Below, in pieces: positions 21,289 to 31,674 of a stretch of 64,000 nucleotides of DNA. The notes under the pieces are model-generated. The model saw only the letters and a list, made by a program, of their open reading frames with translations. It was not told the DNA's origin and ran no database searches. Source of the DNA: Dryas octopetala (Eukaryota > Streptophyta > Magnoliopsida > Rosales > Rosaceae); the NCBI GenBank assembly GCA_963921425.1, contig OY992839.1, positions 11,945,409-12,009,408 of the forward strand. The letters are read 5' to 3'. How positions within the stretch are numbered: position 1 is the stretch's first letter; each line of letters opens with the position of its first letter. A program made the position numbers and the translations under genes.

Positions 21289-21710
21289 TTATGTTGGCTA
21301 CAAACAATTTATCATTCAAATCAAGTTGGTATAGAAATATTTGCAAGTACTCTCAGATCATAATTCTCGGCTCTAGCACTAACATTTTCTCATTGGCCAA
21401 CGCTATCCATTTACTCATCGTAATTGTAAGTTGACGCCACTTTAAACTTGATTTCTACGCATCCAACTTCCACAACACACTTTATTCATATTTCTTCTTC
21501 TGCCTGGCTTTTGTTTTCGGTTTGTGCGTGCTTTATTGCTACACTTTGGTTCGTGGAGAACATCCATACTTCTGATCTTTTATCTTCTTTGGTACGTCCT
21601 CCCTTTCTTACTTTTTTCTTTCTTAAATTTGGTTTTGTTTTTTCCACTCTTGGATATATGGTAAGCATGCGCATTCCTTAATCTGTTTGGATATATGGTA
21701 ACACTCTTTA
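21289..21710. other. Intergenic, no gene seen
   Basis: AT-rich DNA. Short open frames show no recognisable domain. Confidence 0.5.
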
Positions 21711-22255
21711 TTTATATAAGGCTTTTTTTTGTCCAAATACCACCCGGACTACAAGGGATGTGCTCTCATACCATCAAAACTTTTTTTCTTGCCAATTTAC
21801 CAACTGAAGTTATCAATATGTGTAAATTTTCCACTTGGCATCCATTTTTTGTTAATTCATCAAAAAATTTCCCAAACTTCTCATTTTGTCCATGAATACA
21901 ATAAAAAAATAATATTATTCTAAAAACTATTTTTAAAATATAATTATAAAAAAAAAACTTAAAAACTAAAAATAGAAAAAGGAACTACCCTTAAAGTCTT
22001 TTTTTTTTTTTTTTTTCTAGTGGTTTACTTAGAATTTCTTTTTTCAATATTTCAAATGCTTTTATCATATGAATTGACGGAAATACCCTTAAAATAAATA
22101 TAAAATTTAACTAAAGTGACTGTAGGTGGTAGATTGGCCAATATGTGAAAGTTCAGGTGATAAATTCACAAAAAAAAAAAAAAAAAAAATTGGGTGGTAT
22201 TTGAGCACACCCCCTATAGTTCAAATGGTATTTAAGTAAAAAAACCTTTATATAA
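21711..22255. mobile_element. Mutator-like non-autonomous element, 9-bp target-site duplication
   Basis: Element 21720-22246 (527 bp) is bounded by TTTATATAA at 21711-21719 and 22247-22255. Its ends are GGCTTTTTTTTGTCC and GTAAAAAAACC, with the inner repeat AAATACCACCC at the left answering GGGTGGTATTT at the right. It carries no coding capacity. Confidence 0.8.
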
Positions 22256-22306
22256 ATATATTATATATTCTTTGAAACTTACAAAATAGATGGTTCAAAT
22301 CGTTAA

Positions 22307-23693
22307 ATATACATAGGGTTAATTACATATATATACCTCAACTATACATCACTTATCAATTGAGTACCTCTGGTTCAAATACTTTCATTTGGGTACCTCA
22401 ACTTCAATATTTTGTCAACTTAGTACCTCCGTTAGTCTAACCGTTAGGAAGACCGTTAAATGCCTACGTGGTGCTGACGTGGCACACGCGGACCCACCAC
22501 TAAACGTTGACTTGTCTTAAAAAAAAAAGCCACATATACAAAAATTAATCAAAAAATCAAAAAAACCATTAAAATTATATAAAATTGAAAAAAAAAAAAA
22601 AAAAAAAAAAAGCCAACCCCCACCTAGCACCCTCCCTCCCCCACCCTTCCCCCACCCAGGCCACCCCCTTCCACCTTCCCCGCCCCTCCCCCCCAAACCC
22701 AGGCCACTCCCCCCACCTCCCCCGCCTTTCCCCCTAAACCCAGGCCACCCCCTCCACCTCCCTCGCCCCTCCCCTCCAAACCCAACCCCCCTGGCCTGTC
22801 GCACCTCCCCTCCCACCTAACCCAGAAACACCTCCAAAGCCATGCGTGAGACAGTTAAGCCCTCAACGTCGTCGTTTTCGTCTTCGCCGAAAGACAGAGA
22901 CCCACCCACCTTGCTGATTCACCCGCGGCGCGAGCCCTTTGAGCATGGGCTGCTGCCCATCCCCAAGCTCATCTTCACCTACCCGACGTAAACCCTAAGT
23001 CTGCTGAAGCAGAAGTTGATCGAGCACTGCCCGAGTCACCGGGTCAGCTCGGCCGCGATCTCCGAGGCCTTCCAGATCTTCGCCGATCACGCCAGGCTCG
23101 TCCTCGACACCCTGTCCTCGGTCATTCATTCCGAGTTCGACCCGCTCGTTCGGGCCAAGCCCGATGCATTCGACGAGGTCGGAGCCGATGTGCATGATCT
23201 GGTTTTGTTCCTCTACATTCAGTCGTACAAGAAGTTGCTGCCCCGGACGCACAAGGACTCGGCTGCCGTCGCCGATGTTTGGCCTTCGACGTCTGCTTTC
23301 GATGGAGGAGAGTTTCTGGGTTCTGAGCTTCTTTCTGGCTGTGCAGGGGAGGCGGGGGGAGGCGGTGGGGATGCTGGGTTCTGACTTTCAGGGCTTTTGT
23401 TTTTTTTTTTTTTTTAAATTCAATTATTTTTTAATATTTTATATCATTTTCAAAGTTTTATTAATTTTTTATTAATTTTGGTTTACGTGGCTATTTTTTA
23501 ATATTTAATGGTGGGGTCCGCGTGTGCCACGTCAGCGCCATGTATGCAGATAACGATCAGACTAACGGAGGTACTTAGTAGTTGACGAAATATTGAAGTT
23601 GATGTACCCTAATGAAAGTTTTTAAACCAGAGGTACCCAACTAATAAGTGATGTATAGTTGAGGTATATATATGTAATTAATCTATATATATA
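22307..23693. mobile_element. Pack-MULE-like element carrying a TBCCD1-like fragment
   Basis: Element 22316-23684 (about 1.37 kb). The terminal inverted repeats share TTAATTACATATATATACCT and continue for more than 150 bp with drift. Flanks ATATACATA (22307-22315) and ATATATATA (23685-23693) match at 8 of 9 positions, so the duplication is plausible but lies in AT-rich DNA. Inside are a C-rich arm (22612-22800), an A-tract, the captured gene fragment and a short G-rich stretch. Confidence 0.75.
22842..23384 (+). pseudogene. Captured TBCCD1-like first-exon fragment
   Basis: From the ATG at 22842 one frame reads a Ser-rich start, then LIHPRREPFEHGLLPIPK, a stop codon (TAA, 22989-22991), and continues in the same frame with HRVSSAAISEAFQIFADHAR, LVLDTLSSVIHSEFDPLVRA, DLVLFLYIQSYKKLLPRTH and DVWPSTSAFDG before degenerating into Gly-rich translation. 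From memory this is the N-terminus of plant TBCC domain-containing protein 1 (tubulin cofactor C-like). The single nonsense codon and the loss of everything downstream make it a pseudogene. It is more GC-rich than its surroundings, as expected of a captured exon. Confidence 0.68.
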
Positions 23694-23795
23694 TAATATA
23701 GAATAAAACTCATGATTGATTCCTTAAATAAAATTATTTAAGTGATTCCTCAATGAAAAGATCTTGTCTCATTATATATATATATATATACAAAT

Positions 23796-24195
23796 ACAAG
23801 AATGCTCTAAAACTAACTGGTTAGTAAGTTAATAAAAAGCTAACCACCTTGTTGGGCTCACCGCACAATGTAATCTCAAAATCCGAACCGTCTATTTTTT
23901 AGGCACTACTTCAAATATCATCCTTATAAAAAATCTCCAAAATCGGAAGTCATTTAGTCATTTGATTATAACAATAACTATTTATATGCTTTTATCGAAA
24001 ATATTGATCGTCAATTTATTTGATCTAGTTAGATGACTAAATGATTTCCGATTTAGTTGATTTTTTGGAATGATGATCTTTGAAATATGACCTAAATAAT
24101 TAATGGTTCGGATTATGAGGTTAGTTATGTGGTGGTTCCAAAAGCATGATCAGTTTCGTATTAATTTGCTAATCAGTTAGTTTTAGAGCACTACT
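23796..24195. mobile_element. Palindromic MITE
   Basis: About 400 bp with ends TGCTCTAAAACTAACTG and CAGTTAGTTTTAGAGCA. Inner segments also mirror each other (TCGGAAGTCATTTAGTCA with TGACTAAATGATTTCCGA). The inner core (ATCCGAACCGT…AATCGGAA) resembles the 16736 and 53040 elements. I could not settle a target-site duplication. Confidence 0.7.
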
Positions 24196-25063
24196 CTATA
24201 CAAATATATATTTTCATTGATACGTACGTAGACTGTTATTGTTATGATTCAAAGCATACTAACAAAACTAGATTTAAATATATGAAAAAAAAACTCTAAA
24301 TGGCTTGGAAAGTAAAATCAAATGGCCGTAAGAAAAATTACAAAAGAAAAAAGAAGAGAAAACTGGATTAAAATGTTTATGTTATTATCAAATGACCGTC
24401 GGAGAAGCTGCAACCATTAAAAATGATTTGTGTTTTTCAAATCTCATGAGGGCGAATCAAACTTCACTATTATTGATGTGTAGCCACTTTTTCTATATTA
24501 TTTTACACTAAACTGGAATGTAGTTTGCTAGCAAAAAGTAAACGATAGCAAACAGATCTTTTATGAAGTAATAAAGGCCCTAATTTAGAGCAACACATAC
24601 ACTCTATAAGCGCCCTATTTATCTGGTTGCCCGATTTTAAAGCAAACAAATCTCACAGGTTTCATTTATACATCATATAACACGTACTCACACTCTACAA
24701 GTTTCTAGCAAACTTGCTGGGACGCTGCATACACAGCCAACAGGTAAATATGTATCGCCAAGCAGAGCAAACATGTCGTAAGCCTTCATAAAATCAACCT
24801 TGAGGACACATTTAGAATTGCTAGTTAGCCCAATATAGGAATCTGTCCAACTAACACATTTAGAATTGCTAGTTAACCCAATATAGGAATCTGTCCAATG
24901 TTCAAGTAGTCATACCCTTAATTATGAAATGTATTTATGGTATTACATAGGCGTTATTACATGTTTGATGACTACAAGATCTTTTGCAGTAACAGAGAAT
25001 CGATCAGCACCCAAGGCTCGATAAAGAAGAAAAAATAAAAAAAAAGACAAGCCTACAAAACGC
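24196..25063. other. Intergenic leading into the 3' flank of the broken dioxygenase
   Basis: No gene. A 45-bp block (ACATTTAGAATTGCTAGTTA) is repeated at about 24808 and 24856. From about 24930 the sequence resembles the 3' flank of gene A. Confidence 0.5.
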
Positions 25064-25204
25064 CTAGGCTCGTATGTGGTCAAAGGTGGACTTCATGTAG
25101 CTCTTGCCACTTTGTTGAAGTTGTATATATTCTTTTTAGTTCATGCCAATATATTTTGGTTGTTGGTCCTCTCTTTCACACAACTTTGGTGCTGGTGCAA
25201 CAAG

Positions 25205-25323
25205 TGTAAGAATGTGGAGTGTTGTCTCATATTGAAAAATAACCTTACCTAGTAGCTTATAAGGATTTTGAGCTACTTTTCCTATTGCCAATAAATTTTG
25301 GAATAAATGTCTAGATTCCTTCA
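25205..25323 (+). mobile_element. Solo LTR of the TRIM family in P1 exon 4
   Basis: 119 bp starting TGTAAGAATG and ending CTTCA, sharing TATTGCCAAT(A)AA and CTTATAAG-type blocks (inverted) with the LTRs at 25798 and 41767. It interrupts the coding homology between the codons for 'IAP' and 'SVDT'. I could not confirm a target-site duplication. Confidence 0.65.
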
Positions 25324-25797
25324 GTAAATGTGTCCACTGATGGTCCATGTGCAAGTTGTTCACAATGGCTTGATGCATCACTCTTGTATTTACTCTTGTA
25401 TTTACCATTAGTCAAGAACTTAAGATCTACAAAAAGACATATTTAAGTATATGAGCAATCAATTATATATACACATGGGTTTTGTTATTTGTACAGAAAA
25501 GGTACAGAAGATTTGGAAGTTTGCAATAATGCATATTGACTAAATGTCAAAAGAGATTGCTTTTGTTTTTTTATTTTTTTATTCCTCCCTCTTTTTCAAA
25601 AAACGAGGCCCCCAACCATAAAATTTGAAAAAGAGAAACAAAAAAATGATCGAGTAACTGCATTTCGTGAGCAAACTAGGTTTACAAAAAGACCATTGGA
25701 AGGCCCATTCACAGTGAGTCAATTGTGTTCGACTTGGAGGTCATTCATCTCATTTTGAATGATCAGTATGCATGGTATTCAAATTGCATGTTCAGGC

Positions 25798-26334
25798 TGA
25801 AGAAATTTAGGCATTTATCTCAAAATTAATTGATAATGAAAGAAATAGCCCAAACCCTTATAAGTCACTAGGAATGCTCTCACATATTTAATATGAGATT
25901 TTTCTCAACACGCCCCCGCACGTGTGGCATCATTTAAGCTTAACACGTGGACAATTTATATTGGGTGATGTGAGAGCACGTGTGGCCGTTAAGTGCATCA
26001 CGTGGATAACCTACTCTAATAACATGATCACAGTATCTCCAAGAATAAAAAAGAAAATAAAAAAGAGAGAGAAAAAGAGAAATCTTGAAGAAGAAACTGT
26101 GTTTTCATTAAGCAAATCGTATTACAAGAATAAGGAACCTAAGGACCTTTTATACTAAAACAACTGCAACTGCTAAAGCCATCTAGCTAACAAGCTTGCT
26201 AACAGAAATATCTAACAATTCTAGCAGATGCTCTAACTAAAGTCACACGTTGTACAGCCACATGTCATACACTAATAGGTCTTCAAATAATCAATACTCC
26301 AACCACTAAGCTATTGACAGCTGGACAGTCAACA
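25798..26334 (-). mobile_element. TRIM-type LTR plus second LTR-like block in P1 exon 3
   Basis: 25798-25910 is an inverted TRIM-family LTR. 25911-26024 is internal DNA with CACGTG motifs and a decayed primer site (AACCTACTCTAATAACA on plus). 26025-26334, TGATCACAG…TCAACA, is bounded like an LTR but differs from the first. The host exon resumes at 26335 (AGGGCATGGTGGG), so the whole block is an insertion, probably composite. Confidence 0.55.
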
Positions 26335-26381
26335 AGGGCATGGTGGGTAATAGTTGGCTCCCAACATTTGCAAGCCACGAT

Positions 26382-26690
26382 CCATATGATACCCAAACTG
26401 TGAGGTTGAAGATGAAGTCAACGAAGCCCGAAGAATCTCGGAGAGAAACGAGACAAAGAAAAGAGACCGATGAAAGTGTTTTATATTTTCTGAATGAATA
26501 ATCGTACAAGCTGATGTGCATGACTTATATATATGCACACAGTCAATTACAAGAATACCCCTCCTTACTTAACTAACTAACCACCTGACAGCTTTACCCT
26601 AACAGACTAATGATTAGAGTAACTAAACCTAGCTGATACAAGTTTAATTACATTAATTACAATTATAACAGTATAACCTCTATCACCATA
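26382..26690. mobile_element. Solo LTR with perfect 5-bp target-site duplication in P1 exon 3
   Basis: 299 bp (26387-26685), TGATACCC…CTCTATCA, flanked by CCATA at 26382-26386 and 26686-26690. The interrupted reading matches intact exon 3 (GATCCATA joined to TTCATTGCA), which confirms the insertion. Confidence 0.85.
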
Positions 26691-26803
26691 TTCATTGCAT
26701 TGTGTATGTAGTCAGCCTCCAATCCAAGCTTTATGGTATTGCTCTTGCTATTTCTAGTGCTACGTGTCTTGTTCTTTTGTTAAACTCCATTAAAATCTCA
26801 CTA

Positions 26804-27255
26804 CCCAATTGATGGTGCTGATTGGTCCTTAATTATTTATAGGGACATTTGACTGTTGGGGAAGCTCTACGTTTCCCCATATGGAATAAGGGCGGGCGAC
26901 TTGTTCCATTGCTTCACATGTGGATCAGCACCGTGCATATTGCTTCCCTTGCTAACTACCGTACGATATGAATAGTAGTATTTTGTGGTGAGCAGATTTT
27001 CCTTTTCGTGCACGTAGGACGACTGTCCTTTGTGGTCATCATTACATCTTTTCCGAGCCATAATTTCTAACCGTGCAGTAGAGTTCAAAGAAAATAGTAG
27101 ACTTACGATTGGTGGGTGGGGTAAGGACCGTTAGGTATTGTACATACATGGTGATCGAGAGGTTGACTAACTTTGGGTCTAGATCTCCATTCAAGTGGTT
27201 AGGAATTTAGGATTGGTGATCTCTATTCGGTACATGCAAGGTATGGTACCAACAA
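26804..27255. other. Intergenic, no gene seen
   Basis: Unique DNA between P1 and the start of the A/B duplication. Short frames only. Confidence 0.5.
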
Positions 27256-28051
27256 TAAGGATCAATATCACCAATCACTCACCTGCACATACAATTGATC
27301 GAGTTGATTAAATGCACAAATATAGTTGAAATTTAGCCTAGCCGAGTCGATCATCCTCGCTTTTCCCTTAATGATAATATACATCATATATATATAAAGC
27401 TTTGGTAATAATTATGTATTGTTTGACAAAAGAATATTAATTAGTCGGTATATAAGCATATGGATATAGACTTTCATGTCAAATCGCGAATTAGTTTGTG
27501 AAATTGTAGAAGAATAATATAGCCAAATGACAATTTAGAATTAACCAGCTTCATTAACCAGCCTTATATGAAAAAAGTGAGAATTTTGGAAATTAATTCA
27601 ATAGTATTGATCCATCTCAACGTGTTACAAAGGCCAAATAGACTATACTTGGAGAGATCAGCAGATCTTGAGGGTTCTCTACTTGTTTTACATAGCTAAT
27701 TAATAATATTTTATGAATTATGAAAGTTATTGGATTTAATCTAAGTAGTGATGGTAAATGGGATAATGGATTAACTTTAGAATTAATATATAGATTGAGT
27801 GTTCGATTCCCTGCATTATAGCCAAAAACAAAGAATTTGAAGCATGAAATGTATTTATGATATTAATAAGTCTAATGACTTTTAATGCTATGCGTTCAAT
27901 CATCCCAGCCAAATTACAAGATCTTCGGCAATAACTGACTTATAGAACTAAAACACCGATGATAACATAATTATTGAAAGAGAGAAAAAATAAACCAAAA
28001 GGAAGCAGCAACTGTTTCATTATATGGTTGAAGCCATTGTAGAAAGTTCAG
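27256..28051 (-). repeat. Duplicated 3' flank of gene B
   Basis: Counterpart of 13120-13923. Differences are small indels, for example an extra TATATATA near 27388 and a 16-bp loss near 27866. The left edge (GGTACCAAC then AATAAGG) is intact here, whereas at gene A it is occupied by the CACTA end. Confidence 0.8.
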
Positions 28052-29569
28052 TTAGGCTCGTATATGATCAAAGGTGGACTTCATGTAGTTCTTGCCACTT
28101 TGTTGAAGTTGGATATATTCCTTATAGTTCATGCCAATGTATTTTGGAGGTTGGCCCTCTCTTTCACACAACTCTGGTGCTGGGGCAATAGTTGTATCTA
28201 CCGATGGTCCATGTGGGATGGCAATGGATATTCTTGTAGCTTTGTTGTTCACAGTGGCTCGATGCATCACACTCTTGTATTTACCGTTGGTCAAGATCTA
28301 CCAAAAAAAAAATATATATATATTTAAATATACATGAGCAGTCGATCAATTATACATGTGGTTCTTTTTCTTCACAAATGTACAGAACATGCATTTGGAA
28401 ATTCGCAATAATGTTGACTAAATGTCAAATGGGATTGCTTTATTTCTCCCTTGTTGTTTTGAAAGAAGGAGACATATAATATATAATTGATAATGATTAA
28501 TTAGAGAGAAAATTTCTACCTGCATTTGGTCAGCAAGGTTTACAAAAAAACCATTGGGAGGGCCATCCACAGTTAGCCATTTGCCGTTGTGCTCGACTTG
28601 GAGACCATTCATCTCATTCTGAATGAGGAGTGTGACCAAGCCATGATCAGTGTGATGGGGTATTCCAATTGCATGTTCAGGCTGAGGGCATGGTGGGTAG
28701 TAGTTGGCTGCCAACATTTGCAAGCCACGATCCATATTCATTGCATGGTGTATGTAGTCAGCCTCCAATCCCAAGCTTTCTGATATTGCTCTTGTGATTT
28801 CCAGTGCTACTTCTCTTGCTCTTTTGCTAAACTCCATTGAAATCTCACTACATCATCCAAGAAAATTATTAATCAATGAATCCAAATTTATAGTCTCACA
28901 ATATAATTATTTTGGTAAGAAAATTATTAATAAATGATTTAGATTTATAGTCTATAGTCTATACATACCTGAAGCGAGACGGTTTGTAGAGGGAGTAAAA
29001 TTCTGGATGCACTCTAACTTTGAAGAAGTCCCTCCAGAGAAGCACTTTATCCAAAGCAAGATTGTAACTAGTTCCATACTTGAACATTTCCAGCACATCA
29101 TTTCCTGATTTAAACTCTTGCTTCTCTTCGTCAGGAAGACTAAAAAATCCGTGACACGCGTCAATCATCGCTTTCATTAAGCTCTCTGGTACTCCATGGT
29201 TAATCGCCTGATTAGGTGAAATGATACAATGATTAGCTTTGATATTCATCATTAATTAACACAAATAATAACACATTTCACAAGTGATGAAACAAAATAA
29301 CATACTATGAAGAAGCCCCATTCTTGGCAAATCTTGACGAGATCATGAATGATTTTGGAACGTTGATCAGGAGAACCAGAGGTGAGAAGGGACATATCCA
29401 CAATGGGAATAGCGAATTCAGGATCATTTGGATCAGCTTCTTCACTGGGGTTTATGTTGAAAGCATAAGCAGAAGGAACAGAGCTGAGAGCAGGGGATTC
29501 AGCAAGTGCTTTGATGCTTGTAACTTGAGGTACTGCCTCCACGGTTTCAGCAGTAACTGGAGGAGCCAT
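28052..29569 (-). CDS. 2-oxoglutarate/Fe(II)-dependent dioxygenase, copy B
   Basis: Minus-strand exons 29569-29306, 29207-28969, 28847-28520 and 28297-28052, with introns of 98, 121 and 222 bp, give 358 residues. All landmarks are present: EWGFFI, INHG (H92), iron ligands H233/D235/H289, RISIA at 299-303, C-terminal FDHIRA. By eye it differs from gene A at three residues (Thr for Ala near the N-terminus, His for Tyr at 92, His for Asn in the YIH(N/H)AMN stretch). Intron 1 lacks the hAT insertion of gene A, so it is the empty-site reference. The start is the shared MAPP methionine; the frame extends upstream only through a GA repeat that reads as Ser-Leu. Substrate unknown; same family as copy A. 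Confidence 0.9.
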
Positions 29570-29574
29570 AGAGT

Positions 29575-29644
<70 letters not shown>

Positions 29645-29717
29645 TGAGTTGCTATGGATGAGAAACATTGTTCTAATTTATAGGCAGTTCGGGTGACCTC
29701 AATTTACACGTGGTCAA
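29570..29717 (-). promoter_or_regulatory. Gene B core promoter with long GA microsatellite in leader
   Basis: TTGACCACGTG (29717-29707), TATAAAT (29682-29676), then a leader holding about 31 uninterrupted GA dinucleotides (about 29579-29640) right before the ATG. Gene A has a shorter, impure tract at the same place. Confidence 0.7.
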
Positions 29718-29829
29718 CATCCTTTATAGAAGCAAGAAAAAAATTTAATACTTTCTAGCCCACCTTACCCCATGAATTAATTGAGACACAACCTGCAGAA
29801 TCCACATGTAGCAATCCACCAGCTATAAA

Positions 29830-31390
29830 CTTTTTTTATTTATTTATTTTTATCTGTTTTATTTTGGCCATGTTGTTATCTGAACTATATTTAATTTCAA
29901 TTGTTTTTAACATTCTTAATTATTAGAATATTGTGTCTAACTTTTTAATTATATCTACATAATTTGAAATTCGATATCCAAAAATATGTCATATAGCTTG
30001 TTTTTTTTTTGGCCAATGGGAAACGTACTTTCATTAGGCTTAAATACACTTATCTGTTAAAATGATCATTAGGCTTTCTTACTTTTTGGACACTTCGCCA
30101 ACAGTACCACAAAAATACTACTAAAAGGACCAATTAAAAGACGAACAATAGGGGGCGGCTAGACTTTCATGCCAAATCATTAATTAGGTTGTTGAAATAG
30201 TTTTAAGAATAATGATAGTTAATTTACTTTATAACGGTGGGTGGTTGAAATTCAGAAATAAAGTACTGTCATGGAATAAGAAAATAAAGAAAACATTACA
30301 ATATGGCTGAAGTTGGACTCACTTGCTTGATTTTATTACGTTAGAAAGCTTGAACTTGTTATCTATATGTGTTCAAATGTGGATGTTGCTCTCAATGTTT
30401 AGTTACAAAGACTTCTAGAATTAATGGTCTCAAAATTTTCAGTGTAGTCATAAATTTGAAGCCACCTACCTCTCAAGTTTCAACTCTGTCGTTTCTTTCT
30501 TATTTGCAACCCCACCCACGGTCCCATCTCATTCTTCCAGAGTAGTGTTGGACCATTTTTACCGTGGGATATACGGTCAAACTTATCAGCCCACCAATAT
30601 TGTATTATATGAGATTTTGAGAAAGCAAAATTAACGCAATCAGACAAGCACGAGCCATGAGGTAATGTCCAAAAAAAAAAAAAAAGACAAGCACGAGGTA
30701 ATTTCCATGAATTCCTCATTTATAAGAGTTTTTTATTTTTATTTTACTGTTTTATAACATAAATAGGCTGATCAACCGGCATATGCGTGAAATGTGGTGT
30801 TATGATTATCAATTTTTGCAAAGATGATTTTTTAATAAAAATTTAAAAAGTTGACGATTTGAATCGTTGAAATTCTATATAGGATATACCACATTAAAAA
30901 TTTTTGTGAAAAATATAATACTATGATCCTTCTCCGTAATTTTATCATGGAAGGCTCCGTTAGTGGCACCACCCCAATGTCCTAAGTAAAGTTCAATCCC
31001 TTTTTTTTGGTGGTGAATCAGCCTCTCAATCTCAACCATTAATGAATTTTCTTCATATCAAACAATATAATTAGACGAGAGATTTGAACTTCAAAACAAT
31101 TACAAATTTTCGTGACAACAACTTGGTACATTTAATTTCTTGCATGGCCGCTACATCTCTTTCCGCTGCAAGAAAATATTAAAATGTGGTAATCATCAGT
31201 TCAAGATGAAACATCAGTGACTTTCGAAGAATTTCCAAGGCTTGGAGCCTAGGTTTGACTATAAGAGACCTCAGAGTTGACACCCAAGTATTTAATCTTT
31301 TGCTTTTGCAAGCTATTCTCGCACGATTATTTTGATCGTCAACAAAACCATATTAGGGGAAAGATATAGAGTCTCAAAGTTTGTGTCTTA
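29830..31390. other. Intergenic upstream of gene B
   Basis: The first about 150 bp continue homology with gene A and gene D upstream DNA. Poly(T)-GGCC (about 30000-30014) is a further candidate micro-retroinsertion. Otherwise AT-rich, no gene seen. Confidence 0.5.
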
Positions 31391-31674
31391 GGGCTCGTTT
31401 GGCACTGCTTTTAAAATTGTCAAAAGCGCTTTCAAATTAGTAAAAGCACTTTTGATAGCGTTTGGCAAAAATAATTAGAAGTGCTTTTGAGTTATAAAAG
31501 CACTTCTAAGGAGTTTTTTGAGAAGCACCTGACAGGTGCTTTCTCAAGAAGCACTTTCAAGTGCTTTTGCATAAATAATTTAGAAGTTTTATAAAAATTT
31601 ATATGTGCTTCTTAACATAAGCGCTTCTGATAAAAGCGCTACTAAATAAAAGTGCTTCTAAGAAGCAGTGCCAA
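31391..31674. mobile_element. MITE with TTGGCACTGCTT ends
   Basis: About 284 bp from GGGCTCGTTTGGCACTGCTT to AAGAAGCAGTGCCAA, filled with inverted AAGCACTT/AAGTGCTT motifs. A left-end fragment of the same family (GGCCCGTTTGACACTACTTT) lies at 62888. The right terminus appears trimmed, and no target-site duplication was established. Confidence 0.65.

Larger units (their letters stand above)
25064..26803 (-). pseudogene. Dioxygenase pseudogene P1, exons 3-4 only, interrupted by LTRs
   Basis: Minus-strand remnants of exon 4 (25424 down to 25064, ending in TAG) and exon 3 (about 26800 to 25660) lie between genes A and B in the same orientation. Exons 1 and 2 are absent. Exon 4 is split by a solo LTR (25205-25323) and has lost the stretch after IPHGPS. 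Exon 3 is split at two places (25798-26334 and 26387-26685) and has a deletion through the HTD iron-ligand region. It cannot encode an enzyme. The residual blocks include the reversed forms of DRGLQ and YYP…CP and the exon start. Confidence 0.85.
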
